Assembly: GCA_051650305.1 (NCBI GenBank)
Contig: JBOFIT010000090.1
Location: 1 to 12,054 of the forward strand
Reading direction: 5' to 3'
Length of the DNA stretch: 12,054 bases
DNA from: JBOFDK01 sp051650305
GTDB lineage: Bacteria > Bacillota > Clostridia > Lachnospirales > Cellulosilyticaceae
Position 1 is the stretch's first letter. The number at the start of each line of letters is the position of its first letter. A program made the translations under genes and the position numbers. This document shows positions 6,459 through 12,054 of the stretch, piece after piece. Below the pieces are notes generated by a model. It made no database searches. It saw nothing but the letters and a program-made list of their open reading frames with translations, and was not told where the DNA came from.

Positions 6459-8833
6459 AATACCTATGTCTCAATACACTTCGTACTTTTTGGAAAAAGA
6501 AGCTACAGATGTTTGCCATAGGGATTATCGTTTTTTTATGTAGCTTTTTATATACTACCATGTTTTACACCATGGAGAGTTTACGGATAGGGGTAGAAAA
6601 CCTCGTAGAAGTGACCAACCAAGAGGATTTCTCCATAGAAGTCATCAACGGACTCTTGCCAGATGAATTACGTTACATACCAAAGGATAAGCAGATGCTG
6701 TATAGTACCTATACACTTACCGAACTGAAAAAGGTAGACTATACCCTGTATGAAGGTATCTTAAAATCAAGACAAAAAGCTTTTGAAAAAGTCTATCCAA
6801 ACTACAACCTAGAGGTGAGGGAGTATAAGGATATCGACTTCCATCATGAAGGGGAATCCCATAAGATACGTATCTACAAACCAGCAGAGACGATCAATCT
6901 CACCTATATGGAGCATGGCACGATGCCACAAGGCTCCAATGACATTGCCATCAATAGTGTCTATACAAAAGCCAATAAGCTAAGTCTTGGTGATACAGTC
7001 ATCATAGACGAGAAAGACTATAGGTTGACGGGAAATATCCTTTTATCAGATATGAATTTCCCGATGCTAGGCAATGATTTTATTATAGATAATACGAAGA
7101 TTACCATAGGGGTTGTAACCCCTAGAACTTACGAGAAACTGAAAGGTGACGAACAGTTTTACTTGGCAGGTACCAGTAAAACACCTATAAGTAGCAAGGA
7201 CTTTAAGGCCCAAGTCATCGATGATGTGAAAGACCAAGAAAAACTTAAGTTTATCACAGCAGTTGTCCATACACAGAATCAAATGCGAAGTGGTGCTATC
7301 TATGAAGAACTGAAAATGGGGAAGGCAGCGACCCTTGGTATCTGTATATTGATATCGAGTTTGGCAGTTATGATTGTCGGTATTCTTATATCCAAGCTGC
7401 TAAAAAGTGAAAAAGTGCAGATTGGTGTCTTAAAAGCACTGGGGTATACGTCAAAAGAAATAGCGACGCCGTATGTCTTTTTACTACTCCTGTTATCTGT
7501 ACCGATGCTTGTATTAGGCTACATGGGTGGCGTGATGGCCGCAGCTCCACTCAAGAACTTTTATTTAGCTTTTTATCTTCTGCCTAATGCACCGATACAG
7601 ACAGATATGAGTGTCATTCTGGTAGCTATTCTTGTGCCACTTTTCTTCATACTTGGACTGTCCTTTATGATGATTAATCTGATGCTTAAGAAACGGACCA
7701 TTAACCTTCTTAAAGTAGGGGAAAAAGAAGTGATGCCAAAGCTTGGTAAAGTGGTGGCCAAAGTACTTAGTGGTGCCAAAGCACAGACTAAGTTTAAGTA
7801 TACGTTTATATTTAAAAACACAAGCAAATTCGTACTCTTTTTCTGGGGAATCATTTTTTCATCGATGATGATTCTTATAAGTTTTATGATGAGTGACTTT
7901 TTCGATAAGATGACAATAGATCATTATGAGCAAACGGCCTATGTGTGGGAAGGCATACTAGACCCTTCCAAGCCTAAACCACGATTGAAAAATAGTGATG
8001 AACCGTCCCTTACCATAGGTAATGGTTTTTATGAGGGAGAAGTCATCAGTATGAAGGGGATCAAGCCTTACAATGAACTGTATAAGTTGTATAATAAAAA
8101 AGGTGTAGAGATCACACCGAAGCTTCAGGAAGGTGTGATAGCAAACCAAAGCTTTGCTATTATGTACGAAGTAGGCATAGGGGATCAAGTAACCATCCAA
8201 CTTGGTGATAAGACCTATGAAAAAGAAATCGTCGGTGTGTCCAAGGACTATGGTGATGACACCCTTTACTTTGACATAGAAGACTTAAGTAGAGTCGCTA
8301 CCAATGGCAAATCAAAGAAACTTTATAATGGGATTTATAGTACAGAGAGCCTTGATAAAAATATGTATCTCACCACCATGAATAAGTATGACTTAATGAG
8401 TCAAGCAGAGATGATGCAAGGGTTCGTGAAGCTTGCCATGGGTGGGATGATGAGTTCTGCAATCTTTATATCCGTACTGATTTTATACGTACTGACCACC
8501 ATGACAGTAGAAGATAACTACTATAATATCTCCCTACTCAAGGTCATGGGTTATAGTGAAAAAGAAGTGAATAACATGATTCTTAGTAGTTACCTGGTCT
8601 ATGCCATGATGACCTATATATTAAGCGTGCCTATGACTTATGGCATTAGTCAGTGGATGATACGGTACTTTAGTGATGAGTTTGGCATTGTAATGCCTTT
8701 GGAGATGTATGGGTCACATGTGATACTAGGATTTGTAGTAGTGGTGGTGATTTTCTTTATGGGAACGTATGCAGCTAAGCGTCATATCAGTAAAGTATCC
8801 TTACAAGAAGTATTAAAAGCATATAGAGAATAG
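6449..8833 (+). CDS. ABC transporter permease with duplicated FtsX-like core (8 TM)
   Basis: A 794-residue membrane protein built as two repeats, each with one N-terminal TM, an extracytoplasmic domain and a three-TM FtsX-like block. TMs are at about 17-38, 292-317, 343-366 and 389-414, then about 461-481, 668-690, 710-732 and 755-778. The large outside domains (about 39-290 and 482-667) would meet the adaptor lipoprotein or the substrate. The start is GTG at 6449, overlapping the ATPase gene by 10 bp, with GGGGGAG (6437-6443) upstream as ribosome site. MacB itself has four TMs, and BceB has ten with one large loop, so this is neither; it resembles the long Gram-positive permeases paired with an ATPase and an HlyD-like protein. 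The stop is 11 bp before the adaptor start. Confidence 0.92.
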   Translation: MGIKYLCLNTLRTFWKKKLQMFAIGIIVFLCSFLYTTMFYTMESLRIGVENLVEVTNQEDFSIEVINGLLPDELRYIPKDKQMLYSTYTLTELKKVDYTLYEGILKSRQKAFEKVYPNYNLEVREYKDIDFHHEGESHKIRIYKPAETINLTYMEHGTMPQGSNDIAINSVYTKANKLSLGDTVIIDEKDYRLTGNILLSDMNFPMLGNDFIIDNTKITIGVVTPRTYEKLKGDEQFYLAGTSKTPISSKDFKAQVIDDVKDQEKLKFITAVVHTQNQMRSGAIYEELKMGKAATLGICILISSLAVMIVGILISKLLKSEKVQIGVLKALGYTSKEIATPYVFLLLLLSVPMLVLGYMGGVMAAAPLKNFYLAFYLLPNAPIQTDMSVILVAILVPLFFILGLSFMMINLMLKKRTINLLKVGEKEVMPKLGKVVAKVLSGAKAQTKFKYTFIFKNTSKFVLFFWGIIFSSMMILISFMMSDFFDKMTIDHYEQTAYVWEGILDPSKPKPRLKNSDEPSLTIGNGFYEGEVISMKGIKPYNELYKLYNKKGVEITPKLQEGVIANQSFAIMYEVGIGDQVTIQLGDKTYEKEIVGVSKDYGDDTLYFDIEDLSRVATNGKSKKLYNGIYSTESLDKNMYLTTMNKYDLMSQAEMMQGFVKLAMGGMMSSAIFISVLILYVLTTMTVEDNYYNISLLKVMGYSEKEVNNMILSSYLVYAMMTYILSVPMTYGISQWMIRYFSDEFGIVMPLEMYGSHVILGFVVVVVIFFMGTYAAKRHISKVSLQEVLKAYRE

Positions 8834-8844
8834 GGGTGTTAGGA

Positions 8845-9987
8845 ATGAAAAAGTTCATGAAATATATGGCACTAGGCTTAGGGGGCGTCATACTCCTTAG
8901 TGGGTGTGATGCGAAAGCACCGCAGCCAGATGTGGCAGAAAATGCAGTGAGTGTACCAAGCACTGTGACAGAGGCTACGGGAAAAGTGGTGGTAGAAGAA
9001 AGTGCGAGCATTTACTTAGACTTTCCAGCGACCATTACAGAAGTGGTCATAAAAGAAGGGGATAAAGTAAAGAAAGGCGATGTTCTTCTACGCCTAGATA
9101 CTACCGAGTATAGTAATTTACTGAATCAAAAAATAAATGAGAAGTCGCTCTATATGCTGGAAATGGAAGGACTTCAACAAGTAGCGTATCCACAAAGTCC
9201 ACATATTTCACAGCTTACAAGTAACCTAAGACTAAAAGAGACAGCACTTCTAGAAGGTACAGATGGAGACCTTCTGATGCTAGACACATCACTTCAGTTA
9301 GCGAAGGATGAAAAGGCCGAGCTTTCAAAGGATTATCAGACAGCTAAAGAATTGGTAGCCCTAGGCGGCATGGCACAGAAAGACCTTACCAAATTAGAGC
9401 AAGGATTACGTACTGCCAACAAAGCAATCGATGACTTGGAAGTAAAGATAGGGGACGTCAGACAGGCGAAAGAAGATGAGGTAGAGGCTGTCAAAGCACA
9501 AATCAAAGACTTGCAGACACAGATAGGCAATGCATCATCAAGCAATAGTACCTCACAGGAAAAGTTAGCATTACAAATACAGACAGTAGACTTACAGATA
9601 GAAGCGATGGAGACAAAGCTTAAGAAACCTTATATCCAAGGAAATGATGTAATCGCCACAGAAGACAACTTGCTTATCTACGACTTGGCAGTGGAGCAAG
9701 GCACAAAGACAGAGGGGCTTATGGGTCCAGCCTTTAAGACCAAAGATATGACGAAATGCGTCGTAGAAGCAGATATACCAGAGGAATACAGTGACCAACT
9801 TCAAGTAGGAAGCACAGTCAGCATTATTCCTTATGTAGATGAAGAACAACGCTTGCAAGGGACTGTGGTACGCATTAGAGAACAAGTAGTCGATAACTAC
9901 GGTGAAGGTGTAGTCAAGATGATTATAGAGGTAGAAGACTCAAAGGGACTTTTAAGACTAGGTAGTTCGGTAGATATAGAATTTTAA
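8845..9987 (+). CDS. HlyD/RND-type membrane-fusion lipoprotein (ABC exporter adaptor)
   Basis: A 380-residue lipoprotein. ATG 8845 is preferred to the in-frame GTG at 8836 because AGGGGTG (8832-8838) sits six bases before it. Residues 1-20 are a lipoprotein signal ending in the lipobox LLSG with C21 as lipidation site. Order of parts: a first half of a lipoyl/barrel-sandwich domain with the characteristic ITEVVIKEGDKVKKGDVLL (about 59-78), a long charged helical hairpin (about 90-250, the coiled coil of adaptors, with LEVKIGDVRQAKEDEVEAV), then a beta-barrel segment (about 300-380) ending in LLRLGSSVDIEF. In Gram-positive bacteria such proteins anchor to the outer face of the membrane and join MacB-like permeases; there is no outer-membrane partner. 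Third and last gene of the operon, directly followed by the terminator. Confidence 0.93.
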   Translation: MKKFMKYMALGLGGVILLSGCDAKAPQPDVAENAVSVPSTVTEATGKVVVEESASIYLDFPATITEVVIKEGDKVKKGDVLLRLDTTEYSNLLNQKINEKSLYMLEMEGLQQVAYPQSPHISQLTSNLRLKETALLEGTDGDLLMLDTSLQLAKDEKAELSKDYQTAKELVALGGMAQKDLTKLEQGLRTANKAIDDLEVKIGDVRQAKEDEVEAVKAQIKDLQTQIGNASSSNSTSQEKLALQIQTVDLQIEAMETKLKKPYIQGNDVIATEDNLLIYDLAVEQGTKTEGLMGPAFKTKDMTKCVVEADIPEEYSDQLQVGSTVSIIPYVDEEQRLQGTVVRIREQVVDNYGEGVVKMIIEVEDSKGLLRLGSSVDIEF

Positions 9988-10035
9988 ACAAACAAAAGGA
10001 GAGGTGGCATCGTCGTCACCTCTCCTTTTGTTTGT
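9988..10035. terminator. Bidirectional terminator, 19-bp perfect stem
   Basis: The arm at 9988-10006 (ACAAACAAAAGGAGAGGTG) pairs perfectly with 10017-10035 around a 10-nt loop. It fills the whole gap between two convergent stop codons (9987 and 10038). The plus-strand 3' arm ends in TTTTGTTTGT and the minus-strand one reads the same, so it serves both the ABC operon and the acetyltransferase gene. Confidence 0.88.
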
Positions 10036-10500
10036 CTAAATAGTAAACTCCATAAATCTTTTATAAGTTGTAAAGCCAAGGGATTCATAAAATTTCAATG
10101 CATCATCATTAAAAGACCATACATCTAATTCAATTTTGTCAAACCCTTTGGCAGATGCTTCAGCTTTAAGGAAATCAAAAAGTTCAGTAGCCACCCCTTG
10201 ACGTCTGTAGCTTTCATCCACCCCAAACTCATTGATATGATAAAAACGTCTAGCAAAGCAGTAGATGGCTTCTGGCCTATCCACATAGTCCACACAAGCG
10301 TAGCCACAAATTACATCGTCCCTCAAAACCACAATCACATCCCCACGATCCGTTTCCCATAATATAGAGACTAGGTCTTGTAATTCCTGTGAAAATACAG
10401 GCTTAAAAATATCAGGACGTCCACTACTATGTAACTCATTCACCATTTCTCGAAGTACATTTACCCTACCTAATTCCTCTTTTGTCGCATACCTTACCAT
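10036..10500 (-). CDS. GNAT-family N-acetyltransferase
   Basis: A complete 154-residue single-domain GNAT protein that would transfer acetyl from acetyl-CoA to an amine; the acceptor is unknown. Motif A, the acetyl-CoA pyrophosphate loop, is visible as GVDESYRRQGVATELFDFL (from residue 93; R99, R100, G102 and A104 fit the R/Q-x-x-G-x-A/G pattern). The C-terminal motif LDVWSFNDDALKFYESLGF is the usual motif B, with Asn, Ala and Tyr ahead of LGF. The ATG at 10500 follows a very strong AGGAGGGGG. It is transcribed alone, convergent to the ABC operon, with an SOS-box-like palindrome about 50 bp upstream of the start. Protein, drug or polyamine acetylation are all possible. Confidence 0.93.
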   Translation of the reverse strand: MVRYATKEELGRVNVLREMVNELHSSGRPDIFKPVFSQELQDLVSILWETDRGDVIVVLRDDVICGYACVDYVDRPEAIYCFARRFYHINEFGVDESYRRQGVATELFDFLKAEASAKGFDKIELDVWSFNDDALKFYESLGFTTYKRFMEFTI

Positions 10501-10548
10501 AAAAAGCCCCCTCCTTTAATGTGTTCCATAACTTCCGTAGGAAAGTTT

Positions 10549-10562
10549 CGAACGTATGTTTG
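10549..10562. promoter_or_regulatory. LexA/DinR (SOS) box-like palindrome
   Basis: CGAACGTATGTTTG fits the Gram-positive LexA consensus CGAAC-N4-GTTYG at every fixed position. It lies between the divergent acetyltransferase gene and the structured intergenic region, so it could control either. Promoter boxes near it are weak: on plus TTCGAA-17-TACCAT (10547-10575), on minus TTCGAA-16-TATGGA. Confidence 0.5.
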
Positions 10563-10609
10563 AATAGTGTACCATATCTGCTCTTTAAAGGCAAAAATAG
10601 TGGCCAATT

Positions 10610-10785
10610 GGGAGGTGTATACTTTCCAGAAAAGCAGTCGTCATTTCTAAAGCTCTAAGTGCATTTTCTTTCATAACGCGCTAAACTCCCTTCGGTCAGA
10701 CAGTAGCGCTAGAACCATTACAGAAAATCCACTAAGAGCTTTTAACGAAATGCCTCCAATGTTTTCTTCCAAGTATGCACCTCCC
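10610..10785. ncRNA. Long imperfect hairpin (176 nt), possible 5' domain of a structured RNA
   Basis: The segment folds back on itself from end to end. Helices, outside in: 10610-10624 with 10771-10785 (14 Watson-Crick pairs plus one pair that is G-U only if the plus strand is transcribed); 10628-10633 with 10762-10767; 10642-10647 with 10747-10752; 10649-10656 with 10735-10742; 10658-10669 with 10722-10733 (one mismatch); 10678-10683 with 10704-10709, closing a 20-nt loop. There is no protein-coding sequence. The mismatches and bulges are those of an RNA rather than a fresh inverted duplication, but a decayed small transposable element is an alternative. Confidence 0.45.
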
Positions 10786-10814
10786 TTTGAGTACGAAGCA
10801 ATGCCAACAAGAGC

Positions 10815-11118
10815 AGAGTCAAGAGAGGAGAGAAGCCATTAAGTCCCCAACGAGCTGCTAGTACAACATGGGAAGGGACAGGGTGCACACAGCGGAAGCT
10901 TCATTGGAAGTCTTCTTTAGAACTGCTTAGCGAAGAGAATCGAATGCACTTAGGAGTGTGCCCGAGCGTAGCGAGTTCGCGACGTTATGAGATGAACGAG
11001 CTTAGCAGTTCTCGGAAGACGTATACGAAGCTGGAGATGTGTAGCACCCGGTCCCTGGGCTAGTGTGCTCAGCGAGGCCTCTTAAAAGACGGACACGTAA
11101 CTGAAGAGGTGTGACTCT
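10815..11118. ncRNA. GC-rich multi-helix domain, probable structured RNA of unknown class
   Basis: This non-coding stretch is richer in GC (53% over 10861-11160 by hand count) than the genes around it. Nested helices: 10815-10821 with 11112-11118; 10874-10890 with 11039-11056 (AGGGAC, GGGTGC and ACAC against GTGT, GCACCC and GTCCCT); 10897-10902 with 11027-11032; 10910-10915 with 11015-11020; 10919-10931 with 11000-11012 (one mismatch). Inside is a small hairpin at 10968-10983; outside the inner nest are 11078-11083 with 11104-11109, and GCC-TCAA-GGC at 11121-11130. With the hairpin at 10610-10785 it would make an RNA of about 500-600 nt, a size seen for OLE, GOLLD and ROOL RNAs. I cannot assign a class. 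No group II intron domain V is present. The plus strand is slightly favoured because two of the pairs are G-U only in that direction. Confidence 0.45.
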
Positions 11119-11138
11119 CAGCCTCAAGGCGGTAGGGG

Positions 11139-11166
11139 TAGACAAGCGGTACAAGTATGGTAATAT
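11139..11166 (+). promoter_or_regulatory. Possible promoter of the Bce-type regulator operon
   Basis: TAGACA (11139-11144, five of six), a 16-bp spacer and TAATAT (11161-11166, four of six) lie 39 bp before the regulator start. The overlapping TATAAA (11164-11169) is a better -10 box but at a 19-bp spacing. The site lies just beyond the last helix of the structured region. Confidence 0.3.
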
Positions 11167-11205
11167 AAAAAGAGAAAAAAGTGGTAAATTGGGGAGATGA
11201 TGAAA

Positions 11206-11889
11206 ATGTACAAAATACTCATTATTGAAGATGACCCTATTATTTCAGAAGAGATTAAGAGCTATCTAGGAAAATGGGGATACAGTGTGGAAGGGATCAA
11301 AGACTTTAGAAATGTGGTGGAGGAATGCATGGCGTATGATCCACAGCTTGTCTTAATGGATATAGGCCTGCCTTTTTTTAATGGCTATCATTGGTGCAGT
11401 GAACTACGCAAACTCTCAAAGGTGCCTATCATCTTCTTATCTTCTATGAATGATGATATGAATATCGTGATGGCGATGAATATGGGAGGGGATGACTTTA
11501 TCACCAAGCCCTTTAGACTAGAGGTGCTTCAAGCTAAAATTCAAGCCATGCTTAGAAGGACTTATGATTTTCAAGCACAGTCTTCGGTGCTGCAGTATAA
11601 AGGGATTTTCCTTAATGTATCAGAGATGAGCATCACCTCAGGCGATAAGAAAATAGAACTTACGAAAAATGAGCTACGCATCATGGAGCTACTCTTTGAA
11701 CAGCAAGGGCAAGTGGTTACCCGTGACGTATTGATGAAGAAATTATGGGATAGTGATTGGTTTGTAGATGACAACACTTTAAGTGTTAATGTGGGACGCA
11801 TCCGAAAGAAACTACAGGACATAGGTTTAGAGGAGCTTATCCTTACGAAAAAAGGTGTAGGCTATGTACTAGGTGAACTAAATGATTAA
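11206..11889 (+). CDS. BceR/GraR-like response regulator (OmpR family)
   Basis: A 227-residue regulator. The receiver has the acidic pair D9/D10, the phospho-acceptor D52 in LMDIGLPFFNGYHWC, the switch Ser in FLSSMNDDMN and the Lys in GGDDFITKPF. The NGYHWC and LSS motifs mark the Bce subgroup, whose members in Firmicutes respond to cell-wall-active peptides. The effector domain shows LTKNELRIMELLFEQQGQVV, a VDDNTLSVNVGRIRKKL recognition region and the closing KKGVGYVL. ATG 11206 has GGGGAG (11191-11196) nine bases upstream; ATGs at 11197 and 11200 are in frame but too close to it. The stop overlaps the kinase start by 8 bp. In typical cases the target is a BceAB-type transporter; the nearby ABC operon is not of that type, so the target may lie downstream of the window or be that operon (inference). 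Confidence 0.93.
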   Translation: MYKILIIEDDPIISEEIKSYLGKWGYSVEGIKDFRNVVEECMAYDPQLVLMDIGLPFFNGYHWCSELRKLSKVPIIFLSSMNDDMNIVMAMNMGGDDFITKPFRLEVLQAKIQAMLRRTYDFQAQSSVLQYKGIFLNVSEMSITSGDKKIELTKNELRIMELLFEQQGQVVTRDVLMKKLWDSDWFVDDNTLSVNVGRIRKKLQDIGLEELILTKKGVGYVLGELND

Positions 11890-12054
11890 GGCGTGGTTAA
11901 ACAAACGTAAAAATACCTTGGCATTATTGGGCATCATTATATTATTAGTATGGAGTATACCGGTACTTTATAAGACAGACTTAGAGCCTATGTATTATAC
12001 GCTTCAACTTATAGGGCTAGTGCTTCTGATGGCAGGAAGCTACGATTTTTATCG
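11882..12054 (+). CDS. BceS-like intramembrane-sensing histidine kinase, N-terminal part
   Basis: ATG 11882 overlaps the regulator stop (ATGATTAA) and has AGGTG (11871-11875) upstream. Only 57 codons are in the window. They encode MIKAWLNKRKN, a TM of about 18 residues (ALLGIIILLVWSIPVLY), a short linker of some 15 residues and a second TM beginning TLQLIGLVLLMAGSYDFY. Two TMs with almost no outside domain is the layout of the BceS/intramembrane-sensing kinases, which detect stress through their transporter instead of binding a ligand outside. The catalytic domains lie beyond the window, so the kinase identity rests on position after the regulator and on this topology. Confidence 0.8.
   Translation, partial: MIKAWLNKRKNTLALLGIIILLVWSIPVLYKTDLEPMYYTLQLIGLVLLMAGSYDFY

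Noticed and set aside
10125..10307. Second minus-strand frame inside the acetyltransferase gene
   Set aside because: Out-of-frame shadow; the 10036-10500 frame has all GNAT motifs and a strong ribosome site.
10560..11165. Group II intron, CRISPR array or tRNA in the long intergenic region
   Set aside because: No domain V consensus or reverse transcriptase, no regularly spaced direct repeats, and no cloverleaf with a T-loop motif could be found by eye.

Overview
The window looks like chromosomal DNA from a low-GC, Gram-positive anaerobe, most likely a Lachnospiraceae-type Clostridia (a Cellulosilyticum-like organism would fit). This is inferred from AT-rich coding with strong purine-rich ribosome sites, a Gram-positive lipoprotein adaptor, a Bce-type response regulator, a Gram-positive LexA-type box and a signal-less arylsulfate sulfotransferase. 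No rRNA or other taxonomic marker is present, so the assignment is tentative.

Layout. (1) 1-2574, plus strand: the C-terminal half of an SLC13/DASS-type permease, then an arylsulfate sulfotransferase, closed by hairpins at 2586-2710. (2) 2738-4859, minus strand: an OmpR-type response regulator and its histidine kinase. Divergent from them at 5021-5374 is a small secreted Cys-rich protein. The 160-bp gap between them holds two mirror-image promoters, each with the same 9-bp motif at the same distance from its -10 box. (3) 5430-5588: a decayed C-terminal fragment of a cation diffusion facilitator (CDF) metal transporter on the minus strand, ending exactly at an 11-bp inverted repeat. (4) 5707-10035, plus strand: a consensus promoter drives a three-gene operon (MacB-type ATPase, 8-TM FtsX-type permease, HlyD-type lipoprotein adaptor), ending in a 19-bp-stem terminator shared with a convergent GNAT acetyltransferase gene. 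(5) 10501-11205: about 700 bp without a protein gene, holding a LexA/SOS-box-like palindrome, a 176-nt imperfect hairpin and a second GC-rich, multi-helix domain. This looks like a large structured RNA that I cannot assign to a family. (6) 11206-12054, plus strand: a BceR-like response regulator and the start of its kinase.

The two points of most interest are the two-component system/secreted Cys-rich protein module with its symmetric control region, and the large structured intergenic element. The rest is recognisable family by family, though the joint role of the ABC operon and the flanking Bce-type regulators is only inferred.
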